A DNA stretch of 64,000 nucleotides from Heterohyrax brucei (GCA_028571685.1 CM053162.1:63724351-63788350); one strand, 5' to 3'. Counted from the first letter of the stretch, positions 47,952 through 58,957 are shown. Numbers and translations are program-made. Notes: generated by a model from the sequence alone, not told the origin.

Positions 47952-48104
47952 AGGAAGCCCTGATGGAGCAGTGGTTAAGAGCTTGACTGCTACCTGCAAG
48001 GTAAGTAGTTTGAATCCGCTAGCTACTCCTTGGAAACTTTATGGGGCCATCTACTCTGCCTTGTAGAGTCACAATTGACTCCAAGGCAATTTTTTTGACT
48101 TAAT
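47952..48104 (+). mobile_element. AfroSINE, sense
   Basis: GGAAGCCCTGATGGAGCAGT, B box TAGTTTGAATCCGC and 3' domain GTCACAATTGACTCCAAGG. Confidence 0.9.
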
Positions 48105-48119
48105 TTTCATAGCCACATT

Positions 48120-48230
48120 TGGATGAAGGCACCATGTCTCTGTTTTACCCCAGAAGGTAAGCAGCTTTTCTAGAGACCCAAAGCTGTGAGTGACAGTACA
48201 GAGAATTATATCCAGGTTTATGTTATCCCA
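48120..48230 (-). mobile_element. Possible MIR, antisense
   Basis: TCTGTTTTACCCCAGAAGGT, CAAAGCTGTGAGTGACAG and ATTATATCCAGGTTTATG resemble MIR in antisense order. Weak. Confidence 0.35.
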
Positions 48231-48351
48231 ATGATCACACATTTTTTTTTTTTAGCCTGAATTTCATTGATGAAATTTTATTGGATGTATACTTAAAGAG
48301 ATGGAAAGATACAATAGGTGATTGATTATCCATAACCACTAATTCATTAAT

Positions 48352-48514
48352 CAAAATCAAACCCATTATCTACAAGCCCACTCTGATTCACAGTGACTCT
48401 ACAAGATAAAGTAGAACTACCCCACATAGTTTCCAAGGAGCATCTGGTGAATTTGAACTGCCAAACTTTCGGTTAACAACCATAGCTTTTAATCACTATG
48501 CCACCAGGATTTCC
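48352..48514 (-). mobile_element. AfroSINE, antisense, with target duplication
   Basis: CAAACCCATTATCTACAAGC, CCAAGGAGCATCTGGTGAAT and head TAATCACTATGCCACCAGG. Flanks AATTCATTAAT (48341-48351) and AATCCATCAAT (48515-48525) match at 9 of 11. Confidence 0.9.
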
Positions 48515-48525
48515 AATCCATCAAT

Positions 48526-49557
48526 GTCATGATATAATTTTGTGTTATATGTCATGAAGTCATCTACACTGATCACACTATTCACATTACTCCATCAAGA
48601 TTATGCCAGTGTTTTAACAGAACTGTTTATTGATGAATTCTACTTGATCCCTAACAGATACAGAGATAGCAGTTAGCATCCGGGTTGTCTTCATGTTATG
48701 TTAAGTGAGTCTCTTATAAGAGGAGCATAATTCCATCCCTGATTAATTCAAGAGATTGTGCTGTAGCTACATTGATATGTTATATATGAAAGGGCCTTAC
48801 AAAGTTCAAAATATTCTATGGGTTTCATTGTTATATATTTATATTTATTTTTCCTTTGTAAATATGAACAGAGCACCATCTCGAAAGGTAGTTCAAAGCA
48901 AAATTCAATTTCTTGTTCTTAAATCAGCTGCAGCAAGAACCATTTGCTTATGCACAAATGTAAGTGATCTGGAAAAATTCTTTTCTTAAGTTCCTTAAAA
49001 AATTTGACCACGGGGCAATAAGTAGGAGAGGCAGCAGCTAACTAGTCATGCATTTCTAGCAAGAAGGAATTAAGATGTATTGCCCTTAGGGAGTGCCTCT
49101 GTTTTGCTATTTCCATTGCTCTCCATTCTTAGTGCAATAAAGGAGTAACACCTTTGAAAACTAGGCAGCTAACTCTTCCCTAAAGGCATCAGATGCTTTA
49201 AGAAAGAGCCTCAAGCAAGTCCAACCGTGATGTGAAATACTGTGAATTAAAAATCTCTGGTTTGGGGAATATCATAAATGCCAATTTCTAGAGACTGTAG
49301 AAATCAACGCACATTTTATTATATTTGTACTCACAACTCTTTCAGGCTGTGTGAATGAAAAAAATGAATTTATGCCTCCATCCCTAAAACAAATAATCCA
49401 TAAATTTGAATTACATACATTCCATAAAAAAAATTAATAAGCTGGTGTTCTTGCAATAAGCAGTTAAGACCAGATATATACACGTTTTTAGCCATCTAAA
49501 TTTGTTCTCATTTGTACATAATTTCTTGTTCCAATTTTTTAGAGTTTTAAAACGTCT
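48526..49557. other. Unassigned AT-rich sequence
   Basis: No recognised repeat or exon. Confidence 0.4.
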
Positions 49558-49672
49558 CTTTAGATTTCAACAACAATCTCTGAGATATACTTGGTAGTAT
49601 TATTCACATTAAACTCACAGTCTAAATGAGATGTGGGAGCAGTAATTTATCCAAAGAAAAACAAAGATTTTT
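49558..49672 (-). mobile_element. MIR, antisense, diverged
   Basis: TTCAACAACAATCTCTGAGA, TTGGTAGTATTATTCACATT and AGCAGTAATTTATCCAAAG in MIR antisense order. Confidence 0.55.
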
Positions 49673-49937
49673 TTATGTTATTAACTAGATCTTTATGCAA
49701 GTTAACTTTAAGCACCTTGAGTTGCTTTAGTATCACTTTGGAATTAGACAGTATCAGCAAACATTATCTACTGAAAAGGTACCAGGCAATTACTAAGGTT
49801 AGATGGGTGGCCTGCCTGCCATTGATAACTGTATTTTCTAGTGTGAAGGATTTTATTTTAAATAAAATAATCACAAATTTTGTCAAGAAAGGACAGTGCT
49901 ACTTCAAGAGTTATATTGGGGAATGTGATTTATATCC

Positions 49938-50089
49938 CCCAAAACAAGTGCCATTGGGTTGATTCCAACTCATAGCGACCCTATAAGAGAGAACAGAACT
50001 GCTCCATAAAGTTTTCAAGGAGTGCCTAGCAGACACAGACTGTCTATCCTTTGGTTAGCAGATGTAGGACTTAAGCTACCAGGGTTTCT
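49938..50089 (-). mobile_element. AfroSINE, antisense
   Basis: CAAGTGCCATTGGGTTGATT, CAAGGAGTGCCTAGCAGAC and a head reduced to TTAAGCTACCAGGGTTTC. Confidence 0.9.
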
Positions 50090-50660
50090 GCATACTCTAT
50101 AGATACGCTGAAATAAGCTAAGATCATATAAGTGAGAAGACGCTATAAACTGGATGGCATAGCTGGAGAAGTTACAAATGACACATTTAGGAAATTGACA
50201 AGATTCAGGAGGTGGCCGTGTAAGAACATTGCTGAAATGGAGTGGAGCTGTATACGAGTAGAGCTGACCCTGACGTTTTGATGTCGGAGAGGTCCTGTAA
50301 CCAGTGATGCAACAGCCAGTCTAGAGGGAGATAACAACAGGCAAATAATTTTTTTTTCTCCTCAATCTGTTCTTCCATTTTTTCTCCTTTTTCTGTGAAA
50401 CTGGAATAATTGCTCAAGCCAGACATTTAAATATCATTCCCATCTCCTTTACACTTTGCTTGATCATTACAGCCCTTTTATCCCAGATGTCAGTTATGTC
50501 ACGTCTCTAATCTTGATTTTATTTCTCTTTGGCACTTTTCCACTACCTTGCTGTTTTTCAGGCTTTCAAAATCACAAGTTAGGATATTTTGAAGACAATC
50601 TAACACCAACCTCAATTTCAATTCATGTGAAATAATTGTGTTATCTTTCAAAATTCAACT
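50090..50660. other. Unassigned sequence
   Basis: No recognised repeat or exon. Confidence 0.4.
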
Positions 50661-50878
50661 TCTTTCCCTCTCTCCCTCCTTCCATCCCTCCCTCCACCTC
50701 CCCTTCCCCCTCCCTCCCTTTCCCCTTTCTTCCTTCCTCCACCCACCCTACCTTCCACCCTTCCTTCCTTCATTGCTTTCTCCCTCCCCACCTCCTACTT
50801 CCCTCCCTCCCTCCTTCTCTCCCTCTTTTCATCTTTTTCTTTCTCTCTCTCTTTCTGTCTTTTTTTTTTTTTTTTTTT
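50661..50878 (+). repeat. (CCTT)n/(CCCT)n polypyrimidine tract ending in poly-T
   Basis: About 218 bp of almost pure pyrimidine, ending in a T run. Ser/Pro/Leu frames here are artefacts. The T run abuts a SINE that begins at about 50898. Confidence 0.95.
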
Positions 50879-50897
50879 CATATTCTGTAGGTAGTTA

Positions 50898-51062
50898 AGA
50901 AAACCTTGATGGCATGGCAGTTAAGTGCTATAGATGCAAAACAGAAGATCAGCTGTTCAAATCCTCCAGGCACTCCTTGGAAACTCTTTGGCGGCAGTTC
51001 TATTACACATATAGATTTGCTCTAAGTCAGAACAGACTCAGCAACAGCGGGGAGTAGGTTTC
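50898..51062 (+). mobile_element. AfroSINE, sense
   Basis: ACCTTGATGGCATGGCAGTT, CTGTTCAAATCCTCCAGG and 3' domain CTAAGTCAGAACAGACTC. Confidence 0.9.
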
Positions 51063-51067
51063 TAGTT

Positions 51068-51272
51068 CTGTGGAGCCCAGGTGGCATAATGCTTTACTTC
51101 TTGACTGCTAACCAGAAGGCTGGCAGTTTCAACTCACCACCAAATCTATGGGGTAAAAAGACCTGGCAATTTGTTCCAATAACAATTTCAGCCTACCTAG
51201 TGCTACCCAGCAGCTCTTCTCAGTCTTGCACAATAGCTGAGTCAGAGTGGATGTAACAGCACACAACAACGT
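51068..51272 (+). mobile_element. AfroSINE, long subtype, sense
   Basis: GGAGCCCAGGTGGCATAATG, AACCAGAAGGCTGGCAGTT, an extra middle module (AAAAAGACCTGGCAATTTGT, CAATAACAATTTCAGCC), then GCTGAGTCAGAGTGGATG and an ACAACAAC tail. It lies directly before an antisense RTE. Confidence 0.82.
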
Positions 51273-51646
51273 GTTCACTTATTTCATGGGTGAACCTGAA
51301 AACTTTAGGCTTGGTTTAGGAGCGAGCACCTTACTCCTTAAAGTGGCATCTTTGCTTTGTAACATTTTAAGGAATTCTTTTGCAGCAAACCTGCTCCAGT
51401 GCAGTGTATCCTTAGATTCACTGACTGCTGCTTCCGTGGGCATTGATACTGAATGCAAGTAAAAGGAAATCCTTGATAATTTCAACGCATTTTCCTTTTC
51501 TCATGATGTTGCTTATTGGTCCAACTGTGAGGATTTTTGTTTGTTGAGGTTGAGGTGCAATCCATGCTGAAGACTGTGGTTCGTAATCTTGAGTACTTCA
51601 AGTGGCCTTTATTTTCAGCCAGAAAGCTGTGTCATCTTCGTATAAA

Positions 51647-51818
51647 AACTGGGAAACCAAACCCATTGCTCTCAAGATGGTTCCAACACATAGCAACTCT
51701 ATGAGACGGAGTAGAACTGTCCCACAGAGTTTCCAGGGAGTGCTAGGTGGATTCAAGCTGCCAAACATTTGATCAGCAGCCTTGGCACTTAACCGCTATA
51801 CCACCAGGATATAGCATT
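51647..51818 (-). mobile_element. AfroSINE, antisense, in RTE
   Basis: GAAACCAAACCCATTGCTCT, GTTTCCAGGGAGTGCTAGGT and head TTAACCGCTATACCACCAGG. RTE text continues on both sides. Confidence 0.92.
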
Positions 51819-51897
51819 ATAAATAAGTCTTCCTGCAATTAGAATGACCTGTCCACCTTTCTGGATTACTTAATGAGTATACAAGTTGAATAAGGAT

Positions 51898-52112
51898 GGT
51901 AAAATGATACAACCCTGATGCACACCTTTCCTGATCTTAAACCATGTAGTGTGTCCTTGTTCTGTTCAAATGGCTGCCTCTTCATCCATATACAGATTCC
52001 TTGTGAGTACAATTAAGTGTGCTGAAATTTTCATTCTCCACAATATTACTCATAACTTGTTATGAATATATTTTTTATGGGATATCATAATTTGTTATGG
52101 GATATCATTGAT
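51898..52112. repeat. Inverted repeat, left arm (about 215 bp)
   Basis: Matches the reverse complement of 52819-53034 at roughly nine bases in ten by eye, starting GGTAAAATGATACAACCC and ending GGGATATCATTGAT. The loop is about 706 bp. It spans the junction between the minus and plus RTE pieces. Confidence 0.85.
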
Positions 52113-52518
52113 TAGTTCAGATAGATCTCAGCTGAAAGCAGAGAATACAAGGATATTTATCTGTGTATTGTTGACTACACAAAAGCATTCCACTGTGTAG
52201 ATCATAACAAATTGTGGATAACATTATGAAGAATGGGCAATCAAAAACACTTAATTATGCTCATCCAGAGCCTATACATAGACCAGCCAAGCCAAGTGCC
52301 ATCGAATAGACCAGGAAGCTATTATTCAAACAGAATAAAGAGGATACTGTGGTTTAAAGTCAACAGAGGAGTACATCATCGGTGTATCCTTTCACCATAC
52401 TTACTCAAACTGTATGCAGAGCAAATAATTTGAGAAGCTAGACTGTATGATGAAAGCAGCATCAGGACTAGAGGAAGACTCATCAACCACTTGTAATTAT
52501 GTTCATGAGGAGTAGGTG
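52093..52518 (+). mobile_element. RTE fragment, plus, in the antisense RTE
   Basis: GGATATCATTGATTAGTTCA, GCTGAAAGCAGAGAATACAA, ACACAAAAGCATTCCACTG. It shares derived words and a tandem-duplication junction with 54715-55085 (ATTATGTTCATGAGGAG), so both come from one source lineage or one was copied from the other. Confidence 0.85.
52286..52305 (-). mobile_element. 20-bp insertion of a SINE/RTE 3' tail, antisense
   Basis: GCCAAGCCAAGTGCCATCGA inserted in the plus RTE piece between identical ATAGACCA 8-mers (52278-52285 and 52306-52313). The homologous copy near 54885 lacks it. The insert is the reverse complement of the last bases of the AfroSINE/RTE 3' end plus two TTGGC tail units. Confidence 0.8.
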
Positions 52519-52818
52519 CATGATCGACACAGTTGAATGCCTTTGCATAGCCAATAAAACACAAATAAACATCTTTCCAGTATTCTTTGCTTTTAGCTAG
52601 GATCCATCTGACATCAGTGATGGTAGTCCTTTTTCATGTTCTCTTCAAAATTCTGACACTGTCCTCGCCATGTACTGCTGCAACCATTTCTGAATGATCA
52701 TCACAGAATTTTACTTGTATGAGATATTAATGATATTGTCCAGTAATCTCTGCATCCTATGGGATCTTCTTTTCTTGGAATGGGTACAAAAATGGATCTC
52801 TGCCAGCTGGTAGATATC

Positions 52819-53034
52819 ATCAATGATAACCCATAACAAATTATGATATCCCATCACACAATATATTCATAACAAATTATGAATAGCACTGTGGAGAATG
52901 AAAATTTCAGCACACTTAATTGTACTCACAAAGAATCTGTATATGGATGAAGAGGCAGTCATTTGAACAGAAAAAGGACACACTACATGGTTTAAGATCA
53001 GGAAAGGTGTGTATCAGGGTTCTATCATTTTACC
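52819..53034. repeat. Inverted repeat, right arm (about 216 bp)
   Basis: Reverse-complement partner of 51898-52112. It starts ATCAATGATAACCCATAACA and ends ATCATTTTACC. It sits exactly between two collinear minus RTE blocks, so it looks like a templated inverted insertion. Confidence 0.85.
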
Positions 53035-53092
53035 AGATTTCTTGGTATAGACAAATGAGCACTTCCAGTGCTGTATTCATTTGTTGAATGGG

Positions 53093-54354
53093 AGGAGTCT
53101 TACCTGAACATGAATTTACCTGGTGACTAAACCCAAGGCCAATAGTATCACATCATTCATTCCAGTGGTCTGAGGAACTTCAGAGCCATCGTCAAAATTT
53201 CTGCCAATTCTAGTTCACATATTGTGGCACCTCTTCTGCCCTGGGGTTTCTATTTCTTTGTAGATGGTCTCTGTGACCCATATGTAAAATATAGTACATT
53301 TTTGAGTTAAAGGAAAAAGAAAGTCTTTCACAGTACATTTTCAGTAGAGGAGAATCCATTGACATTTCAGTCAAGAATCAGTGGAGTTTGGTGGGTGAAG
53401 GACAGAGCACTGATTAGTATGGCAGCAATATACTTTTCAAATACAACAGAAGATTTCACTGTTTTACAGTAACCTTTAGCCTCCACATGGCAGGGGAATT
53501 TCACTGCCATTTCTCACCTACTGCATAGTCCCTCTAAACTTCTATTTTCTTTCATTGCCGCCCTCCATGTACACTATTCTTCAGTCTTATTTCCCCCACT
53601 CTCACTTCTCATAACTCCCTCTCAGGAGCTGGAGCAAAGGTAAGGTTCATTTTCTCTATTTTACTAATGTAATTCATTTGCCTTCATTTCTGAAGTTTGA
53701 GTAGCTAACAACCTCCATGCCCAAATGGTTTATGAAGATGTTTTTCCCACAAAACCAGTTAAAAGTGCACCAGTAGAGCTGAAACTAAGATAAATGTTGA
53801 GATTTTCCCTTTCCTGAATTAATTTTACATTTCAAACACATGTTTGTTCCCTGTGCTTCTTCACCTAGATGAACAATTACTCTTCTAAACCTAACACAGA
53901 TTTGTTCATTTAACCATCAGTGCTTACTGAGGAATTTTCTGTATTTCTCCCTTCTTGGTGCTAAGGATATCTGCAGAAATATAGTAATATTTGGTGTAGT
54001 CCTAAGCTTATATCACTTTGGAGGCCCTTTTCTACACAAATTCATATCTACAACTTGAGTATAAAACTGAATATTAATTTATAGTAAAAAATCAGAACCA
54101 ATTTCAAATTTTAAAAAGCTGAATAAAGCCACCAGCATTGTAAAATCCATAAGATAATGTGTTTTCCCTTTATAAATTAACAATCTGACAACGTTCTATT
54201 ATACCTTTTTCCTATTTTTTTTATTGCAGAACTATCTCTTCATATTACAACTGTTTGTCTTACTTTATGTAAGAAATTTCTCCTTTCTGTGTTTGTGTCT
54301 TTCTTCAAGTTCAAAACAAAAGTCTCTTTTTCTCTTATAAACCATTATCATGAA
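53093..54354. other. Unassigned sequence
   Basis: No recognised repeat or exon. Confidence 0.45.
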
Positions 54355-56030
54355 TACTTGGTTGAAAAACAAAACTCTAGGAACTGACAAAGTATCAATC
54401 GAGATAGTTCAATAAATAGATATAAAGGGATGGAAGGACTCACTCATCTATGCCAAGAAATTCTGAAGAGAGTTACCGGACCAACCAACTGGAATAAATC
54501 TATATTGGTGTCCATTATATTCTATATTGCTAATGGATATTGCTTCCCAAAGGAAGGTGATCTCAGAAAATTTGGAAGTTATCAAATTATATTATTAATA
54601 TCACATGTAATAAAAATTCTGCTGAAAATAATTAAAAATGGTTGCAACAGCACATGAAAAGAGAATTGCCAGAAATTCAAACCAAATTAAGAAGAGAACA
54701 TGAGATGAAGGATGTCACTGATGATCTCAGATGGATCTCGGCTGAAAGCAGAGAATACAAGGATATTTATCTGTGTGTTGTTCACTACACAAAAGCATTC
54801 CACCCTGTGGATCACAACAAATTGTGGGTAACATTATGAATAATGGGAAATAAAAAGCAATTATGCTCATGCAGAACCTATACATAGACCAAGGAGCCGT
54901 CATTCAAACAGAACAAGGAGGATACTGTGGTTTAAAGTCAACAAAGGAGTGAATCATCGGTGCATCCTTTCACCATACTTACTCAAATAATTTGAGAGGC
55001 TAGACTGTATGATTAAAGCAGCATCATGAATGGAGGAAGACTCATGAACTACTTGGAATTATGTTCATGAGGAGCAGGTGCACAGATCAAGAGACTGTCA
55101 TTTGAACAGAACAAGGGGACACTGTGTGGTTTAAAGCCAGGAAAGGCATGTGTTAGAGTTGTATCATTTTACCATATCTATTCAATCTGTACCCTGAGCA
55201 AATAATTTGAGAAGCTGAACTTTATGAAGAAGAACAAGCATCAGGATTGGAGGAAGACTCATGAACAACCTGAAACATGCAGATGACACAACCTTACTTG
55301 CTAAAAGTGAGGAGGATTTGAATCACTTACTGATGAAGATGAGAGATCACAGCCTTCAGTAAAGATTACATGTCAACATCAAGCAAACAAAGATCATCGC
55401 AATTGGACCAATAAGCAGCATCATGATAAATGGAGAAAAGATCAAGGTTCTGCAATGAACATACATGGAAGCAGCAGTCAAGAAATCAAGACACATAGTT
55501 ATTGTAAAAATATGTTGCAAAAGACTCTTGAAAGTGTTGAAAAGCAAAGATGTCACCTTGAAGACCAAGGTGCACCTGACCCAAGCCATGATATTTTCAG
55601 TCACATCATATACACGCAAAAATTGGACAATGAATAAGGAAGACAGAAGAAGACTAGACACCTTTGAACTGTGGAATAGGAGAAGGATATCTCTCTACCA
55701 TGTACTGTCAAAAGAATGAACAGATCTGTCTTGGAAGAAGTACAATCAGAGCAACTCTTAGAATCACAGATGGCAAGACATGTCTGATGTACTTTGTACA
55801 TGCTGTCAGGAAGAATCAATCCCTGGAAAATAACATCATATTTGGTAAACTGGAGGGTCAGTAAAAAGTGAGAATACACTCAACAAGATGGGTTGACAGT
55901 GGTTGCAACAACTAGGTAAAGCATAACAAAATTGTGGACATGTCACAGGACTGAGAAGTTTTCAAACAGTTCCACATAGGACCACTATGATTGGCAACAA
56001 ACCTGATGGTGCCGAACAGCAACAATTACA
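54355..56030 (+). mobile_element. RTE LINE, sense, RT to 3' end, with internal tandem duplication
   Basis: Starts in the RT region (GGTTGAAAAACAAAACTCTA; frame text THLCQEILKRVTGPTNWNKS) and runs through the C-terminus (KKSRHIVIVKICCKRLLKVL, then SKDVTLKTKV) to the 3' end near 56030 (CCTGATGGTGCCGAACAGC). At about 54857-55075 and 55076-55270 the same RTE segment occurs twice in tandem (CAGAACCTATACATAGACCA versus GCAGGTGCACAGATCAAGAG). All frames are broken. Confidence 0.88.
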
Positions 56031-56035
56031 CACAG

Positions 56036-56756
56036 AGAACTGAAACACTTATTGATGAAGATCAAAGACTATAGCCTTCAGTATGGATTTCATCTCAATG
56101 TAAAGAAAAGAAAATCTTCACAACTGTACCAGTTAGCAACATCGTGATAAACAGAGAAAATAATGACATTGTTAAGGATTTCATTTGACTTAGATCCACA
56201 ATCAATGTCCATGGAAGCAGCAGTCAAGAAATCAAACTATGTATTGCATCATGCAAATCTGCTTCAGAAGATGTATTTGAAGTATTAAAAAGCAAAAATG
56301 TCATTTTGACTACTGCTGTATGCCCAACCCATGGTGTTTTTGGTCACCTCATATACATGGGGAATGTGGATGATGAATAAAGAAGACCAAACAAAAACTG
56401 TTTGAACCATGGTGTGGGTTAAGAATATTGTATACATCATGGAGTGCCAGAAGAATGAACAAATGTGTCTTGGGAGAAGTACAGACAGAATGTTCGTTAG
56501 AAGTGAGGATGGTGAGACTTCCTCTCACATACTTTGAACATGTTATCAGAAAGGACCAGTCCCTGGAGAAAGATACCATTCTTGGTAAGGTAGAGGATCA
56601 GCGAATAGGAGGAAAACTCTACACAATCTGGATAGACACAGGGGCTACAACAGTGGGCTCAAGCATATCAGTAACCACAGGGATTGCAAAGGACCAGGTA
56701 GGGTTTGGTCTGTAGTATATAGAGTCTGCTGTAAGACATCACCTAACAACAACAAT
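56036..56756 (+). mobile_element. Second RTE 3' half, head-to-tail with the previous
   Basis: Re-enters RTE upstream of the previous copy's end (GAACTGAAACACTTATTGAT) and runs to a typical tail CACCTAACAACAACAATT. Frame text at 56428-56715 includes LTYFEHVIRKDQSLEKDTIL, the RTE C-terminus. Confidence 0.9.
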
Positions 56757-56983
56757 TGCTAATGTCATAAACACTTTCAGGATTCTTATCCAAGTTCCAT
56801 CAAATCTTATTCACAGATAAACTCTGAGGGTACATTTCAAGTTTTCTTCAAGTGACTGGTTCAAACTTCCTTTGAATTGGCATTACATATATATAAACAA
56901 GTTTGTTGATCCTGTCTAGTTGTATTGGCATATAATGTATTTTGTGTCGCCTTCAGTGTCTATGTCTGTCTGTTTACCTCAGT
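56757..56983. other. Short unassigned stretch
   Basis: No feature recognised. Confidence 0.4.
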
Positions 56984-56984
56984 A

Positions 56985-57136
56985 GTTGGTACTCTAGTCG
57001 TGCAGTGGTTAAGAGTTTGCCTGCTAAAAGGAAGGCTGGCAGTTTGAATCCAGCAGTAGCTCCTTGGAAACTCTATGGGACAGGTCTAGTCTGTTCTATG
57101 AGTCAAAATGGACTATATAGCAATAGGTTTGTTTTC
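56985..57136 (+). mobile_element. AfroSINE, sense
   Basis: GGTACTCTAGTCGTGCAGTG, AGGCTGGCAGTTTGAATCC and ATGAGTCAAAATGGACTATA. Confidence 0.9.
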
Positions 57137-57536
57137 TTCTTTGCTGAATACCTACCATGCCAACAGTCACAAAAGTATCTGAAAGAATTGATGGGAGACT
57201 GACTTTGATGAGAACCAGGTCTTAATTGGTTGTGTTTAAAATAATACGTTTTGTCAAATTTTAGAAGGATGGCCAAGTGAGCACATTGCTGGAGCTCCTT
57301 CAAGGAGCATCAGGTAAACGAGGCATCCAGAAACTTAAGATTGTTTAACTTGATGGGACATTAGTAATTCTTCATCTGGTTTTTATTTTTAAGACTCTTT
57401 GGGACCTGTATGACATTGGTCTTCTAAAGAACCAGAAGTCTAGAATTTTTTTCTTATTTATGTTTTCCCTTCCTTAGAGTAGTAGTTGTGTGGTTTGCAT
57501 AAGTCTTGGTTGGTGACCACTTTATCAATATAGTAC
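57137..57536. other. Unassigned sequence
   Basis: No feature recognised. Confidence 0.4.
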
Positions 57537-57690
57537 CAGAAACAAACCCGTTGTTTTCAAGTTGATTCTGATTTGTAGTGAACCCGTAGACAAAGTAGAG
57601 CTGCCTCAAGGAGCACCTGGAGGACCTGAACTGCCAGACTTTGGGTTAGTAGCCGTAGCCCTTAACCACTGCACCGTCAGGGTTTCCACT
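57537..57690 (-). mobile_element. AfroSINE, antisense
   Basis: AACCCGTTGTTTTCAAGTTG, CAAGGAGCACCTGGAGGACC and head TTAACCACTGCACCGTCAGG. Confidence 0.92.
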
Positions 57691-58386
57691 GATAGACAGT
57701 AGTTCCTCTGAAACAAGAAGGTCTGCATCCAAATACTGAAAACAATGAGTCTTTTATTTTTAAACACAGCGGTGTGACTGTCAACATCACACAAAGGAGA
57801 CTTTGCATTAGCAATGCTATCCTAATAATTTAGTAAAGCAATTTAAATTGCATTAGGTTGATTAATTGATTGCCCTTAAAATAAAATTAGCAATTATCAG
57901 TAGTAAATAATACAGCTAATTCTCTCCCTTGACTGCTTCCTTCCTCTGAAATTTTACTTCGATTTAGGGTTCTGAAAGCCAAGAAATGAGGCCTCGACAT
58001 AGCCACAGATCCAAATGCATCATCCCTCCCCTACGTCTGCCCTAAGCACCATGTCTCATTTGAAGGGGATCACTTATCTCCCTACATCCTGAGAAAGAAA
58101 CTCAGAAAGGTAGTGTCAGCTTCAACTGTGTTCACACTCATCTATTATCTCCATTGCAGATTTACAGTTTGGTGGACAATCCAGCTATTGATCTTCATTT
58201 TTCCAGATTAAAGTAAAAGACTTCTCAACTGGGTATTATTCTCTAGGATGCTCTCCTTACCCCAAAACCAGTGTGTATTCAGTCCTGTAGAAAAGAACTT
58301 CCTGAGACACTCTGAATGTTATTCCTGTTCTTAAATTTGATCAACGTTCCCCATCACTTCTAAGACAATTATTGAATTATGATCCT
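57691..58386. other. Unassigned sequence
   Basis: No recognised repeat or exon. Confidence 0.4.
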
Positions 58387-58545
58387 GAAACCCTGATGGT
58401 GTAGTGGTTAAGTGCTATGCCTACAAACCAAAATGTTGCAGTTCAAATCTACCAAGTGCTCTTTGGAAACTCTATGGGGTGGTTCTACTCTGATCTAGCA
58501 GGTTACTATGAGTCAGAATTGATTCAATGGCTTTGGGTTTGGTTT
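58387..58545 (+). mobile_element. AfroSINE, sense
   Basis: AAACCCTGATGGTGTAGTGG, CAGTTCAAATCTACCAAG and GAGTCAGAATTGATTCAATG plus a GGGTTTGGTTTC tail. Confidence 0.93.
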
Positions 58546-58957
58546 CTTTTTTGTTGTTATCAGACTCTTCGGGCTTGGATCTGGCCTTCATCTTTGTTAT
58601 CCATTTCTGCCCATCTTACTCTCGTCCCAACCTTCAGCAATACTGTACTGTTTGTAGTTTCTTGAACAATCTACATCATATGGTCTCTTTTTCTTTAATG
58701 CTATGTGTACATTTATAGCTATGAAAATTGCTGCTCATTTTTCAAGTCTTCACTTGAGACTCTTTCGGAAGCTTTCCACAATATCCCTGTGCAGAACTAA
58801 GTTCTTTTAGGCTTGATTTTTACGGAGAAATTTTCATCTGAAATTTGTTTTCTCTTAAGCCTTCTTATCTGACCCTTCACTGAACATTAATTCCTTCAGT
58901 TTCATATATATATCCAGCCACATCTATGTCTATGTTTTTCTCCATTTATCTGTATCT
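58546..58957. other. Unassigned sequence
   Basis: No recognised repeat or exon. Confidence 0.4.

Larger units (their letters stand above)
51275..53092 (-). mobile_element. Antisense RTE mosaic: one minus copy with two plus-strand insertions
   Basis: Three minus-strand RTE blocks are collinear with each other: about 51275-52060, 52519-52818 and 53035-53092 (DNA words ATGATGTTGCTTATTGGTCC, GAATGCCTTTGCATAGCC, ATTTCTTGGTATAGAC). Between them lie two plus-strand RTE blocks, about 52093-52518 and 52836-53034. An AfroSINE (51647-51818) also interrupts it. All frames are broken. Confidence 0.82.

Noticed and set aside
50636-50898. Ser/Pro/Leu-rich and Phe-rich frames
   Set aside because: Translation of the polypyrimidine tract.
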